64,000 bases of DNA from Bradyrhizobium sp. B124 (GTDB lineage Bacteria; Pseudomonadota; Alphaproteobacteria; Rhizobiales; Xanthobacteraceae), in the NCBI RefSeq assembly GCF_038967635.1, contig NZ_CP152413.1:7134001-7198000 (forward strand), written 5' to 3'. Under the pieces are notes generated by a model. The model did not search any database and was not told the origin of the DNA. It was given only the letters and a program-made list of their open reading frames with translations. Shown here piece by piece: positions 19,238-29,215 of the stretch (its first letter is position 1; each line of letters opens with the position of its first letter). A program made the translations under genes and the position numbers.

Positions 19238-20191
19238 ATGGCTGCGCCCGACAACGAAAAGTCTCGCCTTGACGATGCGGCGCGCGCCGGCTGGCTGTAT
19301 TTCATCGCGGGCCACACCCAGGACGAGATTGCAAAAATGCTGCAGGTGTCGCGCGCCTCGGCGCAGCGCCTGGTGTCGCTGTGCCTTGCCGAACGGCTGA
19401 TCACGTTTCGTCTCGAGCACCCCATTGCGGCCTGCATGGAGCTCGCGTCCCGGCTGAAGGAGCGGTTCGATCTGGTGCATTGCGACGTCGTGCCATCGGA
19501 TCCGGCGGCGCCGCTGTCGAATGCCGGGATTGCGGAGCGCAGCGCCAATCTGCTGGAGCTGACGCTGCGCTCGGAGACGCCGGTCATCGTGGCGCTCGGC
19601 ACCGGCCGCGCGGTGCGCGCCGCGGTCGAGCGGGTCTCGCCGATCGAGCGGCCCGATCATCAGATCGTCTCGCTGGTCGGCAACATCTCCGCCGACGGCT
19701 CGGCGAGCTTCTACGACACGGTCGGACGGCTCGCCGACCGCACCGGTGCACGCCATTACCCGATGCCGCTGCCGTTCCTGATGTCGAGCGAGGACGAGCG
19801 CAACCGCATGATCCGCATCGATCCGATCGCGCGGGTGAGGGCGGTCGCCGCCAAGGCCGATCTGCGCCTGATCGGCATCGGCCAGATGGACCAGAAGGCC
19901 CAGGTCCATGTCGACGGCTTCGTCACCCGCGAAGAATTGCTGGAGATGATGCGGCTCGGCGCGATCGGCGAGGTGACCGGCTGGGCCTATGACGCCAAGG
20001 GCCGCCTGATCAAGGGCGGCACCAACAAGCGCCTGACCAGCATTCCGCCGCAGATCCCTGCGGTGTCGACCACGATCGCGGCGGCCGTCGGCGCCGCCAA
20101 GGTGCCGTCGATCAAGGCTGCGCTGGCGGGCCGGGTGATCAACGGCCTCATCACGGATGAGGCCACGGCGCGCGCGGTGCTGGATCGCTAG
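19238..20191 (+). CDS. SorC-family sugar-binding transcriptional regulator
   Basis: The 317-residue regulator has a winged helix-turn-helix at residues 25-60 (TQDEIAKMLQVSRASAQRLVS) and a SorC/DeoR-type sugar-phosphate-binding domain (about 65-315) with VIVALGTGRAVRAAVE and VSLVGNISADGSASFYD. Such proteins are tetrameric repressors or activators that respond to a phosphorylated sugar or polyol. The gene follows the HAD phosphatase by nine bases and precedes the importer operon, whose promoter holds a repeated motif that also appears before the HAD gene. It is therefore the likely local regulator. Confidence 0.9.
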   Translation: MAAPDNEKSRLDDAARAGWLYFIAGHTQDEIAKMLQVSRASAQRLVSLCLAERLITFRLEHPIAACMELASRLKERFDLVHCDVVPSDPAAPLSNAGIAERSANLLELTLRSETPVIVALGTGRAVRAAVERVSPIERPDHQIVSLVGNISADGSASFYDTVGRLADRTGARHYPMPLPFLMSSEDERNRMIRIDPIARVRAVAAKADLRLIGIGQMDQKAQVHVDGFVTREELLEMMRLGAIGEVTGWAYDAKGRLIKGGTNKRLTSIPPQIPAVSTTIAAAVGAAKVPSIKAALAGRVINGLITDEATARAVLDR

Positions 20192-20237
20192 AGCGCGCTG
20201 CATCAGTTCATTTGAACGAACCACGCGCTACGCTTCG

Positions 20238-20381
20238 CCTCGCCCCGCGCGCGGGGAGAGGCCGGAACGCATCGTCAGATGCGTTCCGGGTGAGGGGGAG
20301 TCTCCGCGCATTCCTTTGATTTCGTATGCGCGGAGAGAGCCCCTCACCCCAGCCCTCTCCCCGTAAGAACGGGGCGAGGGA
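20238..20381. repeat. Structured intergenic repeat, copy 1
   Basis: The 144-bp element aligns along its whole length, in the same direction, with 47566-47710. Conserved blocks include CCCCGCG.GCGGGGAGAGG, CCGGGTGAGGGG, GAGCCCCTCACCCCA and GTAAGAACGGGG. The outer arms CCTCGCCCCG (20238-20247) and CGGGGCGAGG (20370-20379) pair perfectly. A 12-bp hairpin, CCGGAACGCATC/GATGCGTTCCGG, lies at 20262-20289. The element resembles intergenic palindromes I recall as abundant in Bradyrhizobium. Confidence 0.8.
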
Positions 20382-20510
20382 GCGCCGTCCCGTTGCCGTC
20401 GCGATGCGAGCCGCATTCCCAGGCGCTGTCGCCTCCCTTCACCTCCGCACAAACCTCCATCCCAGGCTGCAGTGGAACCCGCAATCGCGCGGGACGGCGT
20501 AGTCGCGTGC

Positions 20511-20567
20511 TTGACAAATTTTAACGACGGGATGAACATACGCTCAACACGTGGGCATATGCTCAAC
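20511..20567 (+). promoter_or_regulatory. Promoter and direct-repeat operator of the polyol operon
   Basis: TTGACA at 20511-20516 is a perfect -35 box, with AACATA 18 bases on as a weak -10. Directly overlapping and following that -10 are two copies of a 12-base motif, CATACGCTCAAC at 20537-20548 and CATATGCTCAAC at 20556-20567, spaced 19 bp apart (about two helical turns). The second copy ends 20 bases before the TTG start of the binding-protein gene. Placement suits a SorC operator that controls promoter access. Confidence 0.6.
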
Positions 20568-20587
20568 GTGACATAAGGGAGGTCACC

Positions 20588-21901
20588 TTGAAAAACGTCC
20601 TTTGCGCCGTTGCGGGCGCGGCTGCTCTTTTGATCTCTGCCCCCTCGATCGCCCAGACCACGCTGACGGTGGCGACCGTCAACAACAGCGACATGATCCG
20701 CATGCAGGGGCTCACCAGCGAATTCACCGCGAAGAATCCCGACATCACCGTGAAATGGGTGACGCTCGAGGAGAACGTGCTGCGCCAGCGCGTGACCACC
20801 GACATCGCCACCAAAGGCGGCCAGTTCGACGTGCTCACCATCGGCACCTACGAGGTGCCGATCTGGGCCAAGAAGAGCTGGCTGGTGCCGCTCGACAAGC
20901 TCGGCGCTGACTACGACGTCAACGACCTGCTGCCGAAGATCAAGGATGCGGTCTCGGTCGACGGCAAGCTCTACGCCGCACCGTTCTACGGCGAGAGCTC
21001 GATGGTGATGTACCGCACCGACCTGTTCGACAAGGCCGGCTTGAAGATGCCGGAAAGCCCGACCTGGGACTTCGTGGTCGATGCGGCCAAGAAGCTGACC
21101 GACAAGTCGGGCGGCGTCTACGGCATCTGCCTGCGCGGCAAGGCCGGCTGGGGCGAGAACATGGCGTTCCTGACCGCGATGTCCAACTCGTTCGGCGCGC
21201 GTTGGTTCGACGAGAAGTGGGAGCCGCAGTTCAATTCGCCGGAATGGAAGAAGACGCTCACGACTTATGTCGACCTGATGAAGCAGGCCGGACCTCCCGG
21301 CGCCTCATCCAACGGCTTCAACGAGAACCTCGCGCTGTTCAGCGCCGGCAAATGCGCGATGTGGATCGATGCCACGGTGGCGGCGTCCATGGTGACCAAC
21401 CCGAAGGATTCCAAGGTTGCCGACAAGGTCGGCTTCGCGCTGGCCCCGAACACCGGGCTCGGCAAGAACGCCAACTGGCTGTGGGCATGGAGCCTCGCGA
21501 TCCCCGCCGGCTCGAAGAAGGTCGATGCGGCCGAGAAGTTCATCGCCTGGGCGACCAGCAAGGATTACACCAAGCTCGTCGCGTCGAAGGAAGGCTGGTC
21601 CAACGTGCCGCCCGGCACGCGCACCTCGCTGTACAAGAACCCCGATTATCTGAAGGTCGCGCCCTTCGCCAAGCTGACCCTGGCCTCGATCGACGCCGCC
21701 GATCCGAACAAGCCGACGGTGAAGCCGGTGCCATACGTGGGCGTGCAGTATGCGGCGATCCCTGAATTCCAGGGCATCGGCACCCAGGTCGGCCAGCAGT
21801 TCTCGGCCGCGCTGTCCGGCTCGACCACCGTCGATGCGGCGCTCACCGCTGCGCAGTCCGTGACCGAGCGCGAGATGAAGCGCGCGGGCTACATCAAATA
21901 A
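20588..21901 (+). CDS. smoE: Polyol ABC transporter substrate-binding protein (SmoE-like)
   Basis: This 437-residue periplasmic binding protein (family 1, maltose-type) starts with a signal peptide cleaved near PSIAQ and continues TLTVATVNNSDMIRMQGL, closely like SmoE of sorbitol/mannitol importers. It contains TTDIATKGGQFDVLTIGTYE and FSAGKCAMWIDATVAA, also typical. The start is TTG 20588 with GGGAGG seven bases upstream. It heads a run of seven genes that import and break down a polyol. The precise ligand (sorbitol, mannitol, arabinitol or ribitol) cannot be read from sequence alone. Confidence 0.9.
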   Translation: MKNVLCAVAGAAALLISAPSIAQTTLTVATVNNSDMIRMQGLTSEFTAKNPDITVKWVTLEENVLRQRVTTDIATKGGQFDVLTIGTYEVPIWAKKSWLVPLDKLGADYDVNDLLPKIKDAVSVDGKLYAAPFYGESSMVMYRTDLFDKAGLKMPESPTWDFVVDAAKKLTDKSGGVYGICLRGKAGWGENMAFLTAMSNSFGARWFDEKWEPQFNSPEWKKTLTTYVDLMKQAGPPGASSNGFNENLALFSAGKCAMWIDATVAASMVTNPKDSKVADKVGFALAPNTGLGKNANWLWAWSLAIPAGSKKVDAAEKFIAWATSKDYTKLVASKEGWSNVPPGTRTSLYKNPDYLKVAPFAKLTLASIDAADPNKPTVKPVPYVGVQYAAIPEFQGIGTQVGQQFSAALSGSTTVDAALTAAQSVTEREMKRAGYIK

Positions 21902-22036
21902 GCCACGCCCAGACAAAGCCAGGGCGCAGCACGCGCCTTGGCCGCCCGACCTAGCTCAAACCTCCCGAGCTGGGCTACTTGCGACCATCCTGTCCCGCAG
22001 CGGGATGGTCGCTCCTTTCGAGAGAAGGAGGCGGGG

Positions 22037-22909
22037 ATGGCGACCCAGCAGACCCAACTGCTCGCACGCACGTTGCTCACGCCCGCCGTGGCGCTGCTGT
22101 TCATCTGGATGATCGTGCCGCTGGCGCTCACGATCTACTTCGCGACCCTGCACTACAACCTGCTCGATCCCGGCTCCGAATCCTTCGTCGGGCTGGAGAA
22201 CTTCCGCTACTTCCTGACCGATCCGGCTTTCCTCGCCTCGTTGCAGAACACCCTGGTGCTGGTCGGCTCGGTGCTCGCGATCACGATCATCCTCGGCGTG
22301 CCACTGGCGCTGTTGCTCGACCAGCAGGTGGTCGGGCTCTCGATCGTCCGGCTGATGGTGATCGCGCCGTTCTTCGTGATGCCGACGGTGAGCGCGCTGG
22401 TCTGGAAGAACCTGTTGATGCATCCGGTGTCGGGCCTGTTCGCCTGGATCGCGCATCTGTTCGGGCTGCCGGCGATCGACTGGTTCAACGATGCGCCGCT
22501 GTTCTCGGTGATCCTGATCGTCTCCTGGCAGTGGCTGCCGTTCGCGACCCTGATCCTCTTGACCGCGCTGCAATCGCTCGACGAGGAGCAGAAGGAAGCG
22601 GCCGAGATGGACGGCGCGAGTGCGATCTCGACTTTCATCTACATCACGCTGCCGCATCTGGCGCGCCCGATCACGGTGGTGATCCTGATCGAGACCATCT
22701 TCCTGCTCACGGTGTTTGCCGAGATCTTCGTCACCACCGGCGGCGGCCCCGGCCTGCAGACCACCAACATCGCCTTCCTGATCTATTCGCAGGCGCTGAT
22801 CCAGTACGACGTCGGCAGCGCCTCGGCAGGCGGCCTGGTCGCGGTGGTCCTCGCCAACATCGTGGCGTTCTTCCTCGTTCGCATCGTCGGCCGGAATCTG
22901 GAGGCGTAA
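22037..22909 (+). CDS. smoF: Polyol ABC transporter permease (SmoF-like)
   Basis: The 290-residue inner-membrane permease of the MalF type has six hydrophobic segments starting at LLTPAVALLFIWMIVPLAL. The ATPase-docking EAA loop lies near residues 190-210 (EEQKEAAEMDGASAISTFIYIT). AAGGAGG precedes the ATG at 22037; the open frame upstream is not coding. It pairs with the next permease, 4 bp downstream, to form the channel for the SmoE-type binding protein. Confidence 0.9.
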   Translation: MATQQTQLLARTLLTPAVALLFIWMIVPLALTIYFATLHYNLLDPGSESFVGLENFRYFLTDPAFLASLQNTLVLVGSVLAITIILGVPLALLLDQQVVGLSIVRLMVIAPFFVMPTVSALVWKNLLMHPVSGLFAWIAHLFGLPAIDWFNDAPLFSVILIVSWQWLPFATLILLTALQSLDEEQKEAAEMDGASAISTFIYITLPHLARPITVVILIETIFLLTVFAEIFVTTGGGPGLQTTNIAFLIYSQALIQYDVGSASAGGLVAVVLANIVAFFLVRIVGRNLEA

Positions 22910-22913
22910 CGTC

Positions 22914-23744
22914 ATGGCGCGGATGGTCACGACACGGAACAAGGTGATCTCGACGGCGGCGGCCTGGCTGGTCGGCTTCCTGATCTTCTTCCCGATCCTC
23001 TGGATGGTGCTGGCGAGCTTCAAGACCGAGCTTGAGGCCTTCGCCATCCCGCCGTCGTTCCTGTTCTTCCACTGGACGACGGAGAACTACGTCACGGTGC
23101 AGGAGCGCAGCGACTACCTGCACCACGCGCTCAACTCGATCATCATCGCCGGCGGCTCGACGCTGATCGCGATGCTGATCGCAATTCCGGCCGCATGGTC
23201 GATGGCGTTCTCGCCGACCAAGCGGACCAAGGATGTGCTGCTCTGGATGCTGTCCACCAAGATGATGCCGCCGGTCGGCGTGCTGGTGCCGATCTACCTG
23301 ATCTACCGAACGTTCGGCCTGCTCGATACCCGAAGCGGCCTGATCTTCATCCTGTGCCTCGGCAATCTGCCGATCGTGATCTGGATGCTGTTCACCTATT
23401 TCAAGGAGATCCCGAAGGACATCCTCGAGGCGGCGCGGATGGACGGCGCCACGATCGGGCGCGAGCTGATCTATGTGCTGACCCCGATGGCCGTGCCGGG
23501 GCTCGCCTCGACCTTGCTGCTCAATCTGATCCTGGCGTGGAATGAGGCGTTCTGGACCCTCAATTTGTCGACCCTCGAGGCCGCGCCGCTCACCGTGTTC
23601 ATCGCATCCTATTCCAGCCCGGAAGGATTGTTCTGGGCAAAATTGTCGGCGGCGTCGACGCTCGCGATCGCGCCCATTCTCGTGCTCGGCTGGTTCAGTC
23701 AGCGGCAGCTCGTCCGCGGCCTGACCTTCGGCGCGGTCAAGTAG
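22914..23744 (+). CDS. smoG: Polyol ABC transporter permease (SmoG-like)
   Basis: The 276-residue MalG-type permease begins with a helix near residue 15 ([19 protein letters not shown]), has about six membrane segments, and carries the EAA loop as [18 protein letters not shown] near residue 170. It follows the first permease by four bases and precedes the ATPase by 16, within one operon. It ends with the [14 protein letters not shown] tail usual for sugar permeases of this class. The function as second channel subunit is firm; the substrate comes from context. Confidence 0.9.
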   Translation: MARMVTTRNKVISTAAAWLVGFLIFFPILWMVLASFKTELEAFAIPPSFLFFHWTTENYVTVQERSDYLHHALNSIIIAGGSTLIAMLIAIPAAWSMAFSPTKRTKDVLLWMLSTKMMPPVGVLVPIYLIYRTFGLLDTRSGLIFILCLGNLPIVIWMLFTYFKEIPKDILEAARMDGATIGRELIYVLTPMAVPGLASTLLLNLILAWNEAFWTLNLSTLEAAPLTVFIASYSSPEGLFWAKLSAASTLAIAPILVLGWFSQRQLVRGLTFGAVK

Positions 23745-23760
23745 CAGAAAGGCTTTCGCC

Positions 23761-24768
<1,008 letters not shown>

Positions 24769-24779
24769 GGAAGAAGAAA

Positions 24780-25553
24780 ATGTATCTCGAGAAATTCAGG
24801 CTCGGCGGCAAGACCGCCATCATCACCGGCGCCGGTCAGGGCATCGGGCTCGCCTGCGCCGAGGCACTGGCGGAGGCCGGCGCCAAGGTCGTCATCGGCG
24901 ACCGCGACGCCAAGGCGGCCAATGACGCGCAGGCGGCGCTGAAGGCCAAGGGTTTCGACGCCGATATCGCGCTGATGGACGTGACGGATTCCGGGCGCGT
25001 CTCCGCGGTCGCCGACGAGCTGGTCCGCAAGTACGGCAAGGTCGATATCCTCGTCAACAATGCCGGCATCGCGCGCAGCGAGACCCCGGCCGAGACGGTG
25101 ACCGACGAGCACTGGCTCAACGTCATCGATGTCAATCTGAACGGCACCTTCTGGTGCTGCCGCGCGTTCGGCAATCACATGCTGAAGGCGAAGTCCGGCA
25201 CCATCGTCAATGTCGGCTCGATGTCCGGCTTCATCGTCAACAAGCCGCAGGAGCAGTGCTTCTACAATGCATCCAAGGCCGCGGTGCATCATCTGACCAA
25301 ATCGCTCGCCGCCGAATGGGGCGCGCGCGGGGTTCGCGTCAACGCCGTGGCGCCGACCTATATCGAGACCCCGCTGAACGCCTTTGTGAAGAACAGCCCG
25401 CGAATGTACGACGCCTGGATCGGCGGAACCCCGATGGCGCGGATGGGGCAGGTCGACGAGATCGCCTCGGTGGTGTTGTTCCTGGCCTCCGAGGCGGCGA
25501 GCCTGATGACCGGAAGCATCGTTCTGGTCGATGGCGGCTACACTTGCTGGTAA
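24780..25553 (+). CDS. SDR-family polyol dehydrogenase
   Basis: This 257-residue classical short-chain dehydrogenase has the cofactor motif TGAGQGIG at residues 17-24, NNAG near 92, a catalytic Ser in NVGSMSG, and YNASK with Tyr/Lys near 160. An acidic residue after the second strand (VVIGDRDAK) favours NAD over NADP. In this operon it should oxidise the imported polyol to a ketose. It is not a close match to the SmoS sorbitol dehydrogenase that I recall; arabinitol, ribitol or similar substrates are as likely, and the neighbouring pentulose kinase supports that. Confidence 0.87.
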   Translation: MYLEKFRLGGKTAIITGAGQGIGLACAEALAEAGAKVVIGDRDAKAANDAQAALKAKGFDADIALMDVTDSGRVSAVADELVRKYGKVDILVNNAGIARSETPAETVTDEHWLNVIDVNLNGTFWCCRAFGNHMLKAKSGTIVNVGSMSGFIVNKPQEQCFYNASKAAVHHLTKSLAAEWGARGVRVNAVAPTYIETPLNAFVKNSPRMYDAWIGGTPMARMGQVDEIASVVLFLASEAASLMTGSIVLVDGGYTCW

Positions 25554-25580
25554 GCTTGCGCCGGAAATAACGGAGCGGCC

Positions 25581-27233
25581 ATGCGGCAAGCCTATATCGG
25601 GGTGGACGTCGGGAGCACCAGCGCCCGGGCGGGGGTATTCGACGAGGCCGGCGAGCTACTGGGTTCGGCCCGGCATCCGATCCGGGTCTGGCACGAGCCG
25701 GGCGATATCGTCGAGCAATCGTCCGATGACATCTGGGCGGCCTGCGTGACGTCCGTGCGTCACGCGATGCGGGAGGCCGCGGTCGCCGCCGAGCAGGTCA
25801 AGGGCATCGGTTTCGATGCGACCTGCTCGCTGGTCGTGCTCGACAGAGCAGGCCGGCCGCTCACCGTCAGCCCGTCCGGCGACTCCGCGCGCAACGTCGT
25901 GGTCTGGATGGACCACCGCGCGATGGATGAGACCGAATTCGTCAACGCGACCGGCGATCGCGTGCTGCGCTATGTCGGCGGCGCCATCTCGCCGGAGATG
26001 GAGATCCCGAAGATCCTCTGGCTGAAGCGGCATCTGCCCGCGACCTTCGAGGCCGCCGGGCATTTCTTCGATCTCGCCGACTATCTCTCGTTCCGCGCCT
26101 CCGGCTCGCTGGCGCGCTCGACCTGCACGGTCACTTGCAAATGGACCTATGTGGCGGGTGAGGGCGGCTGGAGCGAATCGTTCCTGAAGCGGGTCGGGCT
26201 CGAGGCGCTCGCAGCGGATCGCTTCGCCCGGATCGGCACCGAGATCGTGCCGCCGGGCTCGCCGCTCGGCCGGGGTTTGTCGGAAGATGCCGCGCGCGAT
26301 CTCGGCCTGGTGCCGGGAACCGCGGTCGGCGCCTCGCTGATCGATGCCCATGCCGGCGGCGTCGGCGCGATCGGCGGCCGTGATGGCTCCGGCGCCGACG
26401 TCGATGTCTGCCAGCGATTGGCCTACATCATGGGGACGTCGGCTTGCATCATGGCGACGACCGTCGATCCTTGCTTCGTGCCCGGCGTCTGGGGCCCCTA
26501 TTTCGAAGGCATGGTGCCGGGCTTCTGGCTGAACGAGGGCGGTCAATCCGCGGCGGGTGCCGCGATCGATCATCTGCTCAAATCGCATCCGGCGCATGCC
26601 GAGGTTTTACTTGCCGCGAAGCACGACGGCGTCGATGTCATCGAGTACCTCGAAAAGCGCATCCTGGCGCGCAGCGGCAATGCCGGCGCGGCCGCGCTCC
26701 TCGCGCGCAACGTTCACGTTCTGCCGGAATTTCTCGGCAACCGGTCGCCTTACGCCGATCCCGGCTCGCGCGCCGTGATCGCGGGGCTCGATCTCGACAC
26801 CGATGTGTCGGCGCTGGAGCGGCTGTTCATCGCCGGCCTGTGCGGGCTGGCCTATGGCCTCGCCGACGTCATCGAGGCGCTGCAGGCCCACGGCGTCAGC
26901 GGCAAGACCATCGTGATCGGCGGCGGCGCCAGCCGCAGCCCCCTGGTGCGCCAGATCATGGCCGACACCACCGGTTACACGGTGGCGTTGCCGCAGACCC
27001 AGGAACCGGTTCTGCTCGGCGCCGCGATGCTGGGTGCGGTCGCCAGCGGTGCGCACAACTCGATCAATGCGGCGATGGCCGGCATGTCGGCGCTCGGGCG
27101 GTTGAGCGAGCCGACCAGGCCCGAGCTTGCCGATTTCCATCGCAAGAAGCGCGGCGTGCACAAGATGCTGCGTCAGCTTGATCGCGACAGCCGCGAGGCG
27201 ATGAAGCGGGCGCCCGGTGCGGCGCCGGGTTGA
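25581..27233 (+). CDS. FGGY-family pentulose kinase (D-ribulokinase-like)
   Basis: The 550-residue sugar kinase has the N-terminal phosphate loop GVDVGSTSARAGVFDEAG, the hinge DATCSLVVLD, a central VGASLIDAHAGGVGAIGG and the C-terminal FGGY-type IVIGGGASRSPLVRQIMAD. Length and motif spelling match the pentulose-kinase branch (ribulokinase-like) rather than xylulokinase or glycerol kinase. It would phosphorylate D-ribulose or a related ketopentose made by the SDR enzyme, giving an entry to the pentose phosphate pathway. It is followed at nine bases by a fructokinase-like gene. Confidence 0.88.
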   Translation: MRQAYIGVDVGSTSARAGVFDEAGELLGSARHPIRVWHEPGDIVEQSSDDIWAACVTSVRHAMREAAVAAEQVKGIGFDATCSLVVLDRAGRPLTVSPSGDSARNVVVWMDHRAMDETEFVNATGDRVLRYVGGAISPEMEIPKILWLKRHLPATFEAAGHFFDLADYLSFRASGSLARSTCTVTCKWTYVAGEGGWSESFLKRVGLEALAADRFARIGTEIVPPGSPLGRGLSEDAARDLGLVPGTAVGASLIDAHAGGVGAIGGRDGSGADVDVCQRLAYIMGTSACIMATTVDPCFVPGVWGPYFEGMVPGFWLNEGGQSAAGAAIDHLLKSHPAHAEVLLAAKHDGVDVIEYLEKRILARSGNAGAAALLARNVHVLPEFLGNRSPYADPGSRAVIAGLDLDTDVSALERLFIAGLCGLAYGLADVIEALQAHGVSGKTIVIGGGASRSPLVRQIMADTTGYTVALPQTQEPVLLGAAMLGAVASGAHNSINAAMAGMSALGRLSEPTRPELADFHRKKRGVHKMLRQLDRDSREAMKRAPGAAPG

Positions 27234-27242
27234 GGTGTTTGC

Positions 27243-28181
27243 ATGCTGCTGAGTTGCGGAGATGCCTTGATCGATTTCCTGCCGTCGCGGACGGCGGATG
27301 GACGCGAGGCCCTGACGCCCGCCGTTGGCGGCTCCTGTCTCAACATCGCGATCGGCGCCGCCCGGCTCGATGTTCCCACCGGCTTTGTCGGTGGCATCTC
27401 TACCGACACGTTCGGCAGGATGATCGCCGATCATGCCACGGATTCCGGCGTCGATCTCAGCCGCGCGACGCGCAGCGATCGCCAGGCCACGCTCGCCTTT
27501 GCCCGCGTGACCGGCACCGAGACGCAATACGCGTTCTATGACGCCGACACCGCATCGCGGAACTGGACCTATCGGCGTGAGGCGATCGCGCTTGACGGCG
27601 TCACGTGCCTTCATACCGGCTCGACCACGCTGGTCCATGACAAGGGCGCAGCCGAGACGCTGGCCTTTATCGAAGATGCGCGGACGAACGCGACGATCTC
27701 ACTCGATCCGAACTGCCGGCCGAACCTCGTCAAGGACAAGGACGCCTATCGCGCCCGCATGCTGGCATTCTGCGGCAAGGCCGACATTGTAAAAATGTCC
27801 GACGTCGACTTCGCCTATCTGTTCGGCGATCAGGCCTATGCTGCGCGGGCCGAGGCGCTGCTGTCCGGCGGGGCGTCGCTCGTCGTCATTACGCGCGGCA
27901 ATGATGGCGCCTGTGCCTGGCATCGCGAGGCCGGACCGATCGAGGTCGCATCGCCGGCCGTAAAGGTCGTGGATACAATCGGCGCCGGCGACAGTTTTCA
28001 GGCCGCGCTGCTCGCCGCATTGCATCGGCTGGATCGGATCGCGCGACAACGTCTGCGCGAGATCAGCGCGGCCGAGCTCACGCGCGCGCTGTCCTTTGCC
28101 TGCAAATGCGCCGCCTTCACCTGCACGCGCGCCGGCGCTGATCCGCCGCGGAGCCGGGAGTTGCCCGCGGACACCTGGTAG
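27243..28181 (+). CDS. PfkB-family fructokinase
   Basis: This ribokinase-fold sugar kinase of 312 residues begins with LLSCGDALIDFLPSR, has PAVGGSCLNIAIGAARL for sugar binding near residue 28, and ends with the ATP-site anion hole DTIGAGDSFQAALLAAL near 243, with the catalytic Asp in GAGD. It fits fructokinases of polyol loci, which phosphorylate fructose made from sorbitol or mannitol. Together with the FGGY kinase it suggests that the locus can handle both a hexitol and a pentitol. It is the last gene of the operon; the next gene is on the other strand. Confidence 0.88.
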   Translation: MLLSCGDALIDFLPSRTADGREALTPAVGGSCLNIAIGAARLDVPTGFVGGISTDTFGRMIADHATDSGVDLSRATRSDRQATLAFARVTGTETQYAFYDADTASRNWTYRREAIALDGVTCLHTGSTTLVHDKGAAETLAFIEDARTNATISLDPNCRPNLVKDKDAYRARMLAFCGKADIVKMSDVDFAYLFGDQAYAARAEALLSGGASLVVITRGNDGACAWHREAGPIEVASPAVKVVDTIGAGDSFQAALLAALHRLDRIARQRLREISAAELTRALSFACKCAAFTCTRAGADPPRSRELPADTW

Positions 28182-28208
28182 CTGCTCCACAGCAGAAAAG
28201 ACCTCGCG

Positions 28209-29099
28209 TCACAGCCGCGCAACGACCTTCTCGGCGCTCTTGAGGAAATTTGGGATCAACGGGCTGGAGGAATCGCGCCGCCAACAAGCCGCGATCTCGA
28301 TCGTGTCGGCGATGTCGACAAAGCGCCGGAACGCGATGCCGGGTGGCGCGCCGAGCTTGGCGCAGGCCGGCAGGATCGCGAGCCCTTCGCCGGCGAGCAC
28401 AAGGCTGAGCGCCGAGTGCACGGTCTCCACCCGGCTGACGATCGGCATCACGACCTGATGCCGGCGCAGCATCGCCGATACCGCCGACGAGGTGGGCTCC
28501 TCCGGCCGCGGCAGGGCGATGAGCGGACGTCCCTGCAATCTGCTGACCGGTACCGCAGGGAGGCGGGCGAGCGGCGAGCGGGCCCGCATCGCCAGCATCA
28601 GCGGCTGCGTGCCGATCTGGGCGACCTGGATTTCCGGGTGATGGATTGCTGGCATGCACAGAGCCACGCTGACGGCGCGGTCGAGCAGCAGCGTCTCGCG
28701 GGTCGATGCGGAAAGCTCCACGAAATCGAGATCGACGCCGGGCAGCGAGCGGCGCAGCTCTGGCACCAGGCGCGGCAGCACCGCGCTCGCCAGCACGAAC
28801 ATGTAGCCGACCGAGAGCCGTCCGCGCTGTCCGGAGGCGATCGCGCGCGCCGCCTCGACGCCTTCCTCGGCCAGCGCCAGCGCCTCGCTCGCCCGCGACA
28901 GCAGCGCGAGACCGGCCTCGGTCAAATCCATGCCGCGCGTGCCGCGACGGAACAGCGGCGTGCCGAGCTCGGCCTCGAGCTTGCGGATCTGCACCGACAG
29001 CGGCGGCTGGGCCATCCGCAGCCGCTCGGCAGCCTTGCCAACGCTGCGCTCCTCAGCCACGGCCACGAAGTAACGAAGCCGACGCAAATCCATAGGCAT
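28209..29099 (-). CDS. LysR-family transcriptional regulator
   Basis: The 296-residue LysR-type regulator has a winged helix at residues 1-60 (MDLRRLRYFVAVAEERSVGKAAERLRMAQPPLS pattern) and an effector domain from about 90. Either ATG 29099 or ATG 29093 could be the start; neither has a good ribosome site. It is divergent from the amidase/ABC operon with 116 bp between the starts, and is therefore the likely regulator of that operon. The effector would be the transported amide or peptide-like compound. Confidence 0.88.
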   Translation of the reverse strand: MPMDLRRLRYFVAVAEERSVGKAAERLRMAQPPLSVQIRKLEAELGTPLFRRGTRGMDLTEAGLALLSRASEALALAEEGVEAARAIASGQRGRLSVGYMFVLASAVLPRLVPELRRSLPGVDLDFVELSASTRETLLLDRAVSVALCMPAIHHPEIQVAQIGTQPLMLAMRARSPLARLPAVPVSRLQGRPLIALPRPEEPTSSAVSAMLRRHQVVMPIVSRVETVHSALSLVLAGEGLAILPACAKLGAPPGIAFRRFVDIADTIEIAACWRRDSSSPLIPNFLKSAEKVVARL

Positions 29100-29215
29100 A
29101 CCGAAAATGTATGAGTTGGCCTTTAAATTCGTATTGGACGCCGAGTTAACATGGGGGGCATTCTGCCTGTCAACGCGGTCGAACGTGCTGGCCGGCTTTT
29201 GGAGCGTGTTTGGGG

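Larger units (their letters stand above)
20192..20587. other. 396-bp intergenic region with repeat and operon promoter
   Basis: No gene is seen here. It holds a structured repeat (20238-20381), a sigma-70-like promoter near 20511-20540 and two operator-like direct repeats. A smaller palindrome, GTTCA-TT-TGAAC, lies just after the SorC stop. Confidence 0.6.

Noticed and set aside
20238..20381. CRISPR-like or tRNA-like structure
   Set aside because: The element is a single nested palindrome with a second copy 27 kb away, not a spaced array, and it has no cloverleaf.
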